This document shows positions 11,275-24,330 of a stretch of 64,000 nt of DNA, in pieces. Source of the stretch: Hibiscus mutabilis (taxonomy: Eukaryota; Streptophyta; Magnoliopsida; Malvales; Malvaceae). The notes beneath the pieces were generated by a model. It had not been told where the DNA came from, did not search any database, and was given only the letters and a program-made list of their open reading frames with translations. Made by a program: the position numbers and the translations under genes. Within the stretch, counting starts at the first letter, position 1, and every line of letters begins with the position of its first letter. The stretch lies in contig CM033726.1 of NCBI GenBank assembly GCA_019671005.1, forward strand, positions 20,581,608 through 20,645,607, in the 5' to 3' direction.

Positions 11275-14200
11275 TGTAATATCCCAATTCTTGCTTAGTG
11301 ACTAAAATGTAATTTTTGAAAGTTTAGGGGTTAAAGTGTAAAATTTGAAAAAGTTTAGGGACCAAAGTGTAATTTTGAAAAGTTTTGTAATTTAACCCCG
11401 TAAATGGATAGCTCACCCCCAAGAGTGGTATTTCTTTGTTACCGGATTTTTCATACAAGGCTTATATTATTCAAATTCAGATCGAATAAAATTGTTAAGC
11501 GTGTTCAGGCCAGGGAAATATTAGGATGAGTGACCTCTAGGAAGGTCCCATAAAAGTGTTTCTGATCGATATTTTGGACTCAGTAAGAGTAGAGAAAATT
11601 CGTATGGATTATGGATAAAGGAATTCTAAGAGAAATTTTACTCTATGAAGATTTTCGATAATTATCGGAATAATAGATTGAGTTAGGAAAATTCAGTCTA
11701 AGTCCTTGGAAAAGGAAGTTTTTATGGGAAAATAGAGTTTATTTTCGGAATAAATCCAATAGCTCGGAAAAAGTAAAATCGCTGTAGAAGTATTTTATGG
11801 ATATCGGTATGTTAGATCAAATTGAAATTTTAAAGACAGTTCCAAGGATTATGGAAAATTCATAAATATTATTTATGAATATTTTATTAATTTTGATGGA
11901 ATTCTAACTAGATTTAGTTAGAATATGGAGTTGTTATAAAGCTCAAAGAAAGAAAAATTGGAAATCGTATTGAATGAAATTCGAATATTTGAATTGAATA
12001 AATATCATAAATTAACATTTATGATATTTTGGGAAGGAGGCTGGTTAGAATGGAACCAATTTGGTTCAATTTTTATGGAATGACAATTTTAAGTCATGTA
12101 AGTAAATAAAGTCTTGTTGGAGGGCAAATTGGTCATTTGCCATGGATGGCATTTTTGAAATTTTTTGGAACTTTGAGGGAAATTTTGGAAGATGAATAAC
12201 ACATGGATTTAATCATAGCCATTGATTTTTGATGAGATTGAATCATGGCCATTAGATTAAAAGGGCAAATTAGTAAATTCACTAGTTAAATGAATTTATT
12301 TAACTTTACATGTGGATTAAATAGAATAAAATATGGGAAAAAATCATCTTCACTCCATGTGGGCTGTTCGAATTCAGCAAAGAAAGAAGGGAAATAGGGT
12401 TTTCAATTTTTAATCTCAAAATTGGAGAATCAAGACAAGTTTCAAGGAAAATTAGTTTAGGTAAATTGTTCTACACTTGATTCTCTTCATTTTGATAGTA
12501 ATATTGCATGATAGGTGTTACAATTTTAGTTCATGGTATTGATGAAGATTGATTATGGAAATTGATAGTAGATGATGAAATTAAGGTTGTTTTGTGTAGA
12601 ATTAATGTTATAAACATGGAATCAAGCTTGAAATTGGATTAATTCCATGTTTGAGGTTATAAACCCTAACCCTAAAATTTGGGGGTTTTGGTTAGGAAGC
12701 TAAATTAAGGATGATAATGAATGAATTATGATGTTGGAAGTTTAATTTGATGTTAGAATACAGAGTTTCCTTAATTGAAATTTTAAGGACCATCTCGAAA
12801 AGATTGAGAAATTAGGGGAAATTATTGAAAATTTTATTTTAGCCTTAGAATTGATGAATTATGATTAAAATGGCTTGAATTTGTGATTAGGGACCAAAAT
12901 GAAAAATTTTGGAAGTTGAAGGACCAATTCAGTAATTTAGGAAAAAATAGGGGTTGGTCTTGAATTTATGGAAAAGTGATATAATTGAAGATTTAAGCAT
13001 GTTATGAAAGATAAGGGACTAATATAACAGGAAAAGAAAATTTAGGGACCTTTTTGAAATTAAAAAGTTAGTGAAGGACCAAATTGAATAAATTTGAAAG
13101 TTGAAGGAAAATTTTTAAGGATGTTAGAAATAAATAAATGGTTTAATTGTAGATTAATTTATGTACAAAAGTGAAGTAGTGACTAGAATGTCACCTTTAT
13201 AAAGTTGAAGGACTAAAAAGGAAATAGTCCAAAATAAGTAATTAATTATGGAAATTGTTCAAAAGTGGATTTGAACAATTGTTTAATGGTCAAAATGATC
13301 ACTAAAGACCTAGGGACCATTTCGTCTATAATGTAAAATATTGGGGAAATTTTCAGAAAATTTTATATTCGAATAGTTATGTTTAAGAATCAAGTTAACA
13401 ATGTTAGATTTAAGCCGAATACGAGAATGATAATGTATATGTTCTATTGGTCTTATACAGTTCTAAAAGAGATCGAAAGAGAACCAGTGATAAAAAGAAA
13501 GATAAGAACCTCGAGTAAGCTTAGTGAGGCATATTATTCATGGCCCAGGTGAGTGCATTTATATGTTTTAAAAATGGAATTAGGAAGACTTGCGAGTAGT
13601 CGACCTTAAATTAAAATGATATTGCATTTCTATATGATTTCATTATGTTGAAAATAGCATTATATTTCTCTATAATACGTGATATAATACATTGCTCGAC
13701 ATGGCAAGATTGATGGAATACCAGGTACGAATAATTGTTTGCATAAATGATGATGCATTATGCATACATGAGATATGGACAATGACAAGATTAAAATGAA
13801 ACAAGTTAAAATGGAACAAGATACACCTAAAAATATTATTGCCTTATATATGTGTTGAGCTACTGCACGTTGTAATAAAGGTAGATTTCATGGAATATAA
13901 AGTATGAATTATTCATCTGAGAAATGATGATGATCTATGTTTGCCATGACTATTTATGGTGAAACATGAAATATGAAATGTCTATTTATATGATTAATTA
14001 TGATATTGAGTTGATGAAGAAAGAAATGCCCAAGTATTGAGGATGAGAGTCCATGGTATAGTTGGCATGCCATAGAGTCTTTAGCAGTTGCACCATCATG
14101 TTCATGTTATCAAACAGTTATTGTGACAAAATGATTGTGTCACATGCACCCTGGGGATCCACGCCCACTATGCCCGAGTGCACTGTCGAGGTGCTTCATG

Positions 14201-15628
14201 TTTATGGGGAGCAAAGAGCATCCCCGAGTACGTACTCATCTTCACATTCACGTTTGACACTACGGTGTCATTTCAAGATGAATCGCGCACCTCAATCTCA
14301 TATAGCGTACTTTGGGCAATGATAAATGAATCATGTCATGTAAATGAACCATGTCACGTATATGAAACATGTCATGAATATGAACCATGCTATGTATATG
14401 AAATATGTTAAGTAAACAAATCATGCCACGTATATGAATCATGACATGTACTTGAATTATGCCAAGTATATGAATCATGCCAAGTACATGAATTATACCA
14501 AGTATATGAAGTATGTCACACATATAAGAAATATGTTATGCATATAAATCATGCCATGTATAACAATTATGTTACATATATGAACTATGCCATGCATATG
14601 AATTATGCCATGTACTCGTATCATGTTATGTATATGAATTAAGTCATGTATATGAATGAAAACACGTATATGAATCATGCCATGTATGAAAATCATGTCA
14701 TGCAAATGAGATATGCTACATATGAGAATCATGTTACATAAATGGATCATGCCATGAACATGAATCATGTTACGTATATGAACCATGTCATGAATATAAT
14801 TCATGTTATGTATGTGAATTATGTTATGTATACGACAAATATTTTATATATGATCTATGTTATGCATATAATTTACTTGATGATGATAGATATTGGAACC
14901 ATGATTAAGTTAGAAATTGTGACATGCACATTAATATCTAGTGACTATGGAAATCTTGATAGTACTATCCTATCTTAGGTAGAGAACTTGATATGATATC
15001 ATATGATAAGTATAACTCTACTTTATGTTTGTTAAATGAGATTATTGCCTCACTAAGTTCGTACTTAACGTGTGTTATTTCACACGTAGGTTCTCCCAAG
15101 CATAATGGGAAGAAGGAGCTATTAAGTTGGAAAATCAAGTTACATTAGTAATCACAGTATGTACATCTTAAATTATGGTTGATGTCTAGTGGGCATGTAC
15201 CTGTATGTATGTGAGTTTTAAAGAGGCTAACTATTTTGTAAGCTTAGGATTACAATGCGTTTATACAATATTACAAATGAATGAATCTAGAAAATGGTTT
15301 GCTATAAATAGTTATATTTTTCGATATAGTTAAATATAGTTTAACCCTAATCGCGTAATAATTTTAAAATCAAGAAAGGGTCTAGGCAGGGTACATAGTT
15401 TTCTCCCTGAATTACATTTTTATTTCAATATGACATTCATAAATTTATAAAACAATTCAGGATCAAAACTAGCTGCTATAATCTGACGTAGTTTTTAATT
15501 CAAAACCGAGAAGGGGTTAAACCATAAGATATAGTTTGGTAAAAAAAAGTCAAGTCAAGTTTTCCTTAACAACTCTGTAACATCTTTAGTGTATATTCGA
15601 TCTACGAGTATACGTTAAGGGTGTTACA
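11275..15628 (+). repeat. 5' LTR of the TTAGG gypsy element
   Basis: It begins TGTAATATCCC and ends GGGTGTTACA. It contains the donor-like CAG|GTGAGTGC at 13559, an ATG-rich minisatellite at about 14325-14870, and the CACTAAG to CACACGTAG|GT block at 15050-15090. The frames at 14062-14978 on both strands are translations of the minisatellite. Confidence 0.93.
14325..14870 (+). repeat. ATGAATCATGCCACGTAT-type minisatellite in the 5' LTR
   Basis: About 30 degenerate units of roughly 18 bases, built on ATGAATCATGCCAYGTAT, run in tandem. Because the period is a multiple of three and poor in stops, frames of 78-103 codons open on both strands. The matching array in the 3' LTR is at about 23808-24330, and the changes differ between the two copies. 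Confidence 0.85.
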
Positions 15629-15633
15629 TTTAT

Positions 15634-15645
15634 TGGTATCATAGC
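15634..15645 (+). other. Primer binding site (initiator Met tRNA type)
   Basis: TGGTATCATAGC starts five bases after the LTR end. It differs in one base from the usual plant iMet primer site TGGTATCAGAGC. It would prime minus-strand DNA synthesis. Confidence 0.8.
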
Positions 15646-15849
15646 TATAGGTTTAGCCGATTCTGAAGGCTAAATCGAGTTTAATGTGATTTAAAGTTAA
15701 GTACATGCCCCTAGGATGTCATGTTACTGATATACTACCCGTGTAACTTGATTATGCTCCTCAATAATGTGAATAAGTTTCAGTAGAAATAGATGATGTT
15801 AAGTAGTGATGGACCGCGATAAATGTTTAATTATGGGAATCAAGAGAAG

Positions 15850-16135
15850 AAAGATGAATGTTTAAAGTCAAGTATGTTGGTAATGAGTTAACAGAAAAAT
15901 ATTGCAGCACTCCTAAGTTTGAATAAGGTACTCGTACTGTTTATGAGTACGAGTTAGATTTTAATAGACTGAGTCGGTACACAGTTAAATGGATGACGAT
16001 CGAAAGGTCTCGATGTGAACGGTTTATATAGAAGCTTTGTCCAAGGCCCAAGGAGATTTTATTGGGCATGAACTTATCAAATTTCCAAGAGGCTGTGAGT
16101 AAAGCAAAGACTATGGAAAGAACCTGTGCTTATTT
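15850..16135 (+). pseudogene. gag remnant of the TTAGG element
   Basis: One frame reads GTRTVYEYELDFNRLSRY, then ERSRCERFI, a stop, and later FQEAVSKAKTMER. These are words of the gypsy capsid region (a YEYE..F..L..YA motif, then E-rich helices). Stops sit at expected Gln or Arg positions. The gag start, most of the capsid and the zinc knuckle are gone, so a large deletion removed much of gag. Confidence 0.75.
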
Positions 16136-18420
16136 TATTTGATTCGGGATTATTATAAAATTCAAGGAAATAAGTTCTCGGTAGATTTAAGGGAACTTCC
16201 ATTCCATGAATTTGAAGTCATTCTTGGAATGGATTGGTTATCTGCATAGGATGCAGATGTAAAATGTAAGAAGAAAAGGTTGATACTTCAGAGACCCAAT
16301 GGTTCTGAAGTAATCCTTGTGGGAGAAAGAACTGACTATTTAGAGTCAGTAATTTCTGTAACGACAGCTCGAAGGCTGTTATGTAATGGATCTGAAGCAT
16401 GTTTGGTTTATGTGGTGGATACTAAAAAGTCTTCAAAGAAGAAGATTGAAGATATCTCAACTGTGAGGGAATTTCCTGATGTATTTCTGGGTGAGTTACC
16501 AAGGTTACCTCTGGATAAGGAAATACAATTTAGGATCGATATTTATCCTGGAACCGAGCCAATATCAATGGCACCAACGGAGTTAAGGGAACTAAAAGCT
16601 CAATTACAAGAATTGCTAGACCGGGGTTATATTTGACCAAGTGAATTACTATAGGGTACCCCGGTATTAATTGTAAAGAAGAAAGATGGTTCCCTATAAT
16701 CATATATAGATTATTGACAATAGAATAAAGTAACCATTAAAAATAAGTATCCTCTACCAAGGATTGAGGATTTATTTAATCAGCTTAAAGATGTAGTAGC
16801 CTTTTCAAAGATAAATCTTCGATTAGGGTTATTATCAAATTAAGGTCAAGAAAGAAAATGTATCGAAGACAACATTCAGGACTCGTTATGGACACTACGA
16901 GTTTCTAGTGATGCCTTTTGGATTGACGAATGCCCCTGCTGCATTTTTGGACCTAATGAATAGGGTATTCTAACCCTATCTGGATCAGTTTGTTGTGGTC
17001 TTTAAAGATGATATTTTGGTTTATTCAAAGACCGAAGTTGAGCATGATTACCATATTTGTGTGGTATAATTGTTTTAAAAGATTAGCAGCTTTATGCTAA
17101 GTTTTCTAAATGTGAGATCTGATTGTTAGGAAAGTTTCGAAAGATTAATGAAAGTTTGGATTGAAGCACTAGTTCTAATTCAACCAGAACTAGGAAAATA
17201 ATACACTATGTACAATGATGTACCTCTTTATGGTTGAAGTTGTGTGTTGATGCAAGAAGGTCGTACCATAGCTTATGCATCAAGGCAGCTCAAAAATTAT
17301 GAAAGGAGCTATTCAACACATGATTTGGAAATGGCAGCTATGATTTTTGTTTTAAAAATCTGGTGACATTATTTATATGGTGAAAAGTGTCACTTTACAC
17401 GGATCATAAGAATTTAAAGTATCTGATGACGCAAAAGGATCTGAATTTGCGACAATGAAGGTGGATTAAATTTTTAAAGGATTGTGATGTAGTTATCGAC
17501 TACCACCCTGGAAAGGCTAATGAAGTCGCAGATGCTCTTAGCCGGAAGACATTATCTGCTCTGCGCATGATAAAAGTACAGTTGTCTGTGGGATAAGATG
17601 GTTCCTTAACAACATAATGTTAGTTAAAGTTAACTTTATTGGATCAATTCAAAGATTTGCAGTCTATCTCTATTCCCCAATAGAAATGGGAATAAGTAGC
17701 AATGGATTTTAAAACGGGATTGTCAACTAAATCAAGTTAAAAGAATTCAATGTGAGTCATAATGGATTGTTTGACAAGTTTGTTCACTTTATTCTAGTTT
17801 GAATGGATTATTCACTGGCTAAATATGCAGAACTTTATGTTCAAGAGATAGTAAGACTACATGGTATCTCAGTATCGATAGTGTCAGACTGAGACCCAAG
17901 GTTTATTTCAAGGTATTGGGGTATGTTACATGAAGTTTTAGGTACTAAAATAAATTTTAGTACAGTTTCTCATCCACAAACAGATGGGCAATCTGAGTGA
18001 ATCATACAGATTCTAAAGGATATGTTACGAGTTTGTGTAATTAAATTTGCGGGATCATGGGAAATGTACTTGCCTTTGGCTGAATTTGCTTACAACAATA
18101 GTTATCACGCAAGTATCAAGATGGTATATGGAAGAAAATACTGAATTTCTCTAAATCAGTTCGGGTTACAAGATTGAAATGCTCAGAATAACTCAAACGT
18201 TGGAAGAGTGATTTAACACAAGACATGGAGAATAAAAAATTATTATTCAGCAAATTTTCAAGGCCGTCGTGGATTAACGAAAGGCCTATGTAAATAAGAA
18301 GAAAAAGGATATTGAATATGAAGTAGATAAACTCATTTGGGAAAATGAAGAGAGAATGAGTAAGCAAAATCTGAAGTTGTTTGAAACGGGTAAACGTTGA
18401 AAATTCGAGGATGAATTTTC
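16136..18420 (+). pseudogene. Decayed pol of the TTAGG element (PR-RT-RNase H-IN)
   Basis: Protease: FDSG (active-site triad) at about 16140 jumps by deletion to EVILGMDWLSA at about 16220. The open stretch 16280-16636 covers the protease-RT linker and RT start (EFPDVFLGELP, LDRGYI). RT continues with KKKDGS, NKYPLPRIEDL, YGHYEFLVMPFGL and FKDDILVYS, where the usual FIDD has Lys. RNase H shows VLMQEGRTIAYASRQL and THDLEMAAM. Integrase shows MDFKTGL, IVSD and HPQTDGQSE, then LPLAEFAYNNSYHAS. Many stops and frameshifts make it non-functional. No chromodomain is readable before the purine tract. Confidence 0.88.
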
Positions 18421-18422
18421 TT

Positions 18423-18432
18423 AAGGGGGAAT
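18423..18432 (+). other. Polypurine tract before the 3' LTR
   Basis: AAGGGGGA followed by AT lies directly before the TGTAATATCCC of the 3' LTR. It would prime plus-strand DNA synthesis. Confidence 0.75.
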
Positions 18433-19715
18433 TGTAATATCCCAATTCTTTCTTAGTGACTAAAATGTAATTTTTGAAAGTTTAGGGGTTAAAGTGTAAA
18501 CTTTGGAAAAGCTCAAGATTAAAGTGTAATTTTGAAATGTTATGTAATGTAACCCCGTAAATGGATAGTTCACCCCTAATAGTGGTATTTCTTTATTGCC
18601 GGAGTTTTCATATGAGGCTTATATTATTCGAATTTGGATCGAATAAAATTGTTAACCGTGCTCAGCCCAGGGAAATATTAGGATGGGTGACCTCTAGGAA
18701 GGTCCCATAAAAGTTTTTATGATCAATATTTTGGACTCATTAAGAGTAGAGAAAATTCGTATGGATTATCGATAAAGGAATTCTAAGAGAAATTTTACTC
18801 TATGAAGATTTTCAATAATTATCGGAATAATAGACTGAGTTAGGAAAATTCAGTCTAAGTCCTTGGACAAGGAAGTTCTTATGGGAAAATAGAGTTTATT
18901 TTCCGAATATGGAAATATATAATTTTCAGAATAATCCAATAGCTCGGAAAAACTAAAATCGCAGTAGAAGTATTTTATGGATATCGGTATGTCGGATCGA
19001 ATTGAAATTTTAAAGACAGTTATAAGGATTATGGAAAATTCATAAAATATTATTTTTGAATATTTTATTAATGTTGATGGAATTCTAACTAGATTTAGTT
19101 AGAATATGATGGAGTGGTTATAAAGCTCAAAGAAAGAAAATTTGGAAATCGTATTGAACGAAATTCGAATATTTGAATCGAATAAATATCATAAATTAAC
19201 ATTTATGATATTTTGGGAAGGAGGCTGGTTAGAATGGAACCAATTTGGTTCAATTTTTTGAAATGGCAATTTTAAGTCATGTAAGTAAATAAAGTCTAGT
19301 TGGAGGGCAAATTGGTCATTTGCAATGGATGGCATTTTTGAAATATTTTGGAACTTTGAGGGAAATTTTGGAAGATGAATAACACATGGATTTAATCATA
19401 GCCATTGATTTTTGATGAGATTGAATCATGGCCATTAGATTAAAAGGGCAAATTAGTAATTCACTAGTTAAATGAATTTAAAATTCATTTAACTTTACAT
19501 GTCGATTAAATAGAATAAAAGATGAGAAAAAAATCATCTTCACTCCATGTGGGCTGTTCGAATTCAGCAAATAAAGAAGGGAAATAGGGTTTTCAATTTT
19601 CAAGCTCAAAATTGGAGAATCAAGACAAGTTTCAAGGAAAATTAATTTAGGTAAATTGTTCTACACTTGATTCTCTTCATTTTGATAGTAATATTGCATG
19701 ATAAAAGTTAATTTT

Positions 19716-22005
19716 TGTAATACCCCAAAATTTATAGTACTGTTTAATGGTCATTTAGTGCTAAGATATTTGCTTAAAAGCTTACTTAGTGACTAAAATG
19801 AGAAAACTGCAAAAGTTAGGACTTTCTCAATTGTAGACTGTAGAAAAGAAATTTCCGAGGTTTTAAGGTGTCATGTGATAGACAGCGAGCAAAACAGGAT
19901 ACTCGCAAAATTTGGATAAAATCCAAGAAAGATTGGAATGGGAATTCAAGATTAAAGTTTAGTGACCAAAATGATAAGTTTTCAAAACTTTTATGGTACA
20001 AGTTGAAATATGAAAAGTTGAAGGACCAAAGTTGTAATTTTCCAAAAGTTAGGAGTTTTTATCTCATAAATAAATAGAGAATCTAAGGATGTGAATCGAA
20101 TGTGGAATTATTGGTTCGATCTGATATTTCGATTATTGGGAAAATCACAGTTAAAGTTTAAGTGGAATTCAGATACCCAGATCGAATTGGAAAATTATGA
20201 AATTTTTTCATATGATGGAGAAAGGTTATAAAAGTCATTTCCAGGTATTGGAAATATTTTTAGTTTCATTCAAGATGAATCCTACAGTTTATTTCTGAGT
20301 AAAAGATTATTTATCAGTATATTGGATCAAATGGAAATTTTGGAGACTGATCCAAAGGACAGGAGAAATTCATAAACTACCATTTTATGAATATTTTATT
20401 ATGGTTTGTTGAATTCTAACTAGATTTAGTTAGATTGTAATGGAATGGCAATTTTGGAACAAACTAGTAAATAAAACTAGTTGGAGGGCAAAATGATCAT
20501 TTTTCCCCAATGGCATTTTTGAAATATTTAAAGTTACAAGGTTCATTTTGGGAAGAACAAAATGGAAGATTAGATCTTGGCCCTTGATTAATGATAAGAT
20601 TAATCTCAACCGTTGGATTAAAAGGGCATTTTAGTAATTTCACTATCTAAATGAATTTAAAATTTATTTATACAAGACAAGTGGCCAAATTGGATGAAAA
20701 AACAAAAGATGAAGACCATTCTTCATCTTCAAATTTCGAACTATGAGGGGGAGAAAGAAAGAAAATTGGAGAAAAAATTTCCAAGTTCGATTCAAGCCTT
20801 GAAACTCGATTTCAGATTCTGATAAAAATCAAGATTGTACCAGCAGACTGAGAAAAGATATAATTCGAGACTAATATCGAATAGGAAATCATATTGCAAG
20901 GCTAAGGTGAGTGCATACATGTTTTATAAATTGTATGTTAGTTAACATACATATTATAGGAAGACTTGTGATAAGTCGGCCTAAAAGGTAAAGATTTAAT
21001 AAAACAAAACATGTTTTTAACATGATAATTTATTTTGATGATTTAAAGATTGTGGCATATTCTTTATGCTTACACATATTTTATAGTATGATATCTTCAT
21101 GACCAGTTATTCGATATAGTTTAAATGGCAATATACCATGAAAAGTTATCGAACATATTTGAGTATGAACTACTCCATTATGAAGATGTTTTATATGATA
21201 AATGTATGTATGGATGGAATTTGGGTTACCTACCATTACTGCAAGAATTGTTTTAAAGTTTGCCATGGTAATAGAATATTGAGTTGGATTATATTATGGT
21301 ATACTATTATGAGTTTAAGATGTATTCGACACTTTGTGTCGCCCGTATTCGTCACTTTATTGTGGAGCCTGTATTCGACACTTTGTGTCGCCCGTATTCG
21401 TCACTTTATTGTGGCACCTATATTCGACACTTCGTGTCACCGTAAAGGATAGTACATTATAGTACACGACTCATACCTTAATCACTTGATATTCACATTG
21501 GGCTATATGATTTCATGAAATGAATATATGCTTTTAAAGTATAAAGTTTACAGTATGTTTTTATGCATAGACATTTCTGCATAACAGATTACATGTTTTA
21601 TTAAGTATTTTTATATATGTTACTCATCTTATGCCTCACTAAGTTATACTTAGCGTGTATTTTGGGTATACACGTAGGTAATTAAAAGTAGAAGCGGAGC
21701 AGTTGCATCAACATCTCTATCGAAAGAGATATCTTATCGATAGGTTATTTCGGTATCTATGGCATCCTTGTTTTGTTTATGAATAGTGGCATGTACGAAA
21801 AAAATTGTCTATTTTGTTAAAATACTAAATCGGCCTACCTTATAATGGTTTTGTTTTTATGATACATGATATGTATAATTATTACGTGTTATGTTAGTAA
21901 TCTTGATATGTTGATATAATTACTTATAAGTTGTTGAAAATCTTTAAATTTCTGTGACATTTCTGACTCGTGTTCGGTGTACGGATATGGGAAGGGGGTG
22001 TTACA
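19716..22005 (+). mobile_element. Solo LTR nested in the 3' LTR, ATTTT target duplication
   Basis: It starts TGTAATACCCC and ends GGGTGTTACA, flanked by ATTTT at 19711-19715 and 22006-22010. The uninterrupted 5' LTR of the host element shows the target region near 12510. It carries the shared blocks: AAG|GTGAGTGC at 20907, AGACTTGTGATAAGTC near 20962, a 49-bp minisatellite, and CACTAAG ... CACGTAG|GT ending at 21677. There is no interior, so it arose by LTR recombination after it landed. Small frames within it are not genes. Confidence 0.95.
21322..21441 (+). repeat. 49-bp tandem repeat (CACTTTGTGTCGCCCGTATTC)
   Basis: Two full units and a partial third, starting at 21322, 21371 and 21420. 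The first two are nearly identical. It sits between the donor-like and acceptor-like blocks of the nested LTR, as minisatellites do in the other LTRs here. Confidence 0.9.
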
Positions 22006-23807
22006 ATTTTAGTTCAGGTTATTGATGAAGATTGATTATGGAAATTGATAGTCGATGATGAAATTAAGGTTGTTTTGTGTAGAATTAATGTTATAAACAT
22101 GGAATCAAGCTTGAAATTGGATTAATTCCATGTTTGAGGTTATAAACTCTAACCCTAAAATTTGGGGGTTTTGGTTAGAAAGCTAAATTAAGGATGATAA
22201 TGAATGGATTATGATGTTGGAAGTTTAATTTTGAAGTTAGAATAAATAATTTCCCCAATTAAAATTTTAGGGACCATCTCGAAAAGATTGAGAAATTAGG
22301 GGAAATTTTATTTTAGCCTTAGAATTGATGAATTATGATTAAAATGGCTTGAATTTGTGATTAGGGACCAAAATGAAAAATTTTAGAAGTTGAAGGACCA
22401 ATTCGGTAATTTAGGAAAAATTAGGGATTGGTCTTGAATTTATGGAAAAGTGATAGAATTGATGATTCAAGCATGTTATGAAAGATAAGGGACTAATATA
22501 ACAGGAAAAGAAAATTTAGGGACCTTTTTGAAATTAAAAAGTTAGTGAAGGACCAAATTAAATAAAGTTGAAAGTTCAAGGAAAATTTTTAAGGATGTTA
22601 GAAATAAATAAGTGGTTTAATTGTACATGAATTTATGAACAAAAGTGAAGTAGTGACTAGAATGTCACTTTTATAAAGTTGAATGACTAAAAAGGGAATA
22701 GTCCAAAATAAGTAATTAATTATGGAAAATTGTTCAAAAGTGGATTTGAACAACTGTTTAATGTTAAAAATGGTCACTAAAGACCTAGGGACCATTTCGG
22801 CTATAATGTAAAATATTGGGGAAATTTTCAGAAATTTTTATATTCGAATAGTTATGTTTCAGAATCAAGTTAACAATGTTAGATTTAAGTCGAATACGAG
22901 ATTGATAATGCATATGTTCAATTGGTCTTATACAATTCTAAAAGAGATCGAAAGAGAACCAGTGATAAAAAGAAAGATAAGAACCTCGAGTAAGCTTAGT
23001 GAGGCATATTATTCATGGCCCAGGTAAATGCATTTATATGTTTTAAAAATGCAATTAGGAAGACTTGCGAGTAGTTGACCTTAAATTAAAATGATATTTC
23101 ATTTCTATATGATTTCATTATGTTGAAAATGGCATTATATTTCTCTATAATACATGATATAATACATTGCTCGACATGGAAAGATTGATGGAATACCAGG
23201 TACGAATAATTGTTTGCATAAATGATGATGCATTATGCATACATGAGATATGGAAAATGACAAGATTAAAATGAAACAAGTTAAAATGGAACAAGATACA
23301 CCTAAAAATAGTATTGCCTTATATATATGTTGAGCTACTGCACGTTGTAATAAAGGTAGATTACATGGAATATAAAGTATGAATTATTCATCTGAGAAAT
23401 GATGATGATCTATGTTTGCCATGACTATTTATGGTGAAACATGAAATATGAAATGTCTATTTATATGATTAATTATGATATTGAGTTGATGAAGAAAGAA
23501 ATGCGCAAGTATTGAGCATGAGAGTCCATGGTATAGTTGGCATGCCATAGAGTCTTTAGCAGTTGCACCCTCATGTTCATGTTATCAAACAGTTATTGTG
23601 ACAAAATGATTGTGTCACATGCACCCTAGGGATCCACGCCCACTGTGCCCGAGTGCACTGTCGAGGTGCTTCATGTTTATGGGGAGCAAAGAGCATCCCC
23701 GAGTACGTACTCATCTTCACGTTCACGTTCACGTTTGACACTACGGTGTCATTTCAAGATGACTCGCGTACCTCGATCTCATATAGCTTACTTTGGGCAA
23801 TGATAAA

Positions 23808-24330
23808 TGAATCATGTCACGTATATGAAACATGTCATGAATACGAACCATGCTATGTATTTGAAATATGTTAAGTCTACGAATCATGCCACGTATATGA
23901 ATCATGACATGTACATGAATTATGCCAAGTATATGAATCAGGCCAAGTACATGAATTATAACAAGTGTACGAAGTATGTCACACATATAAGAAATATGCT
24001 ATGCATATAAATCATGCCATGTATACAAATTATGTTACATATATGAACTATGCCATGCATATGAATTATGCCATGTACACGTATCATGTTATGTATATGA
24101 ATTAAGTCATGTATATGAATGAAACCACGTATATGAATCATGCCACGTATGAAAATCATGTCATGCAAATGAGATATGCCACGTATGAGAATCATGTTAC
24201 ATAAATGGATCATGCCATGAACATGAATCATGTTGCGTATATGAACCATGTCATGAATATAATTCATGTTATGTATGTGAATTATGTTATGTATACGACA
24301 AATATTTTATATGATCTATGTTATGCATAT
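23808..24330 (+). repeat. ATG-rich minisatellite, copy in the 3' LTR
   Basis: It is the counterpart of 14325-14870, with the same roughly 18-base unit but fewer units at its start and its own substitutions. Confidence 0.85.

Noticed and set aside
14325..14870. Regular array that might be taken for a CRISPR
   Set aside because: This is a plant genome. The units are degenerate, contiguous and lack distinct spacers, and the array is duplicated in both LTRs.
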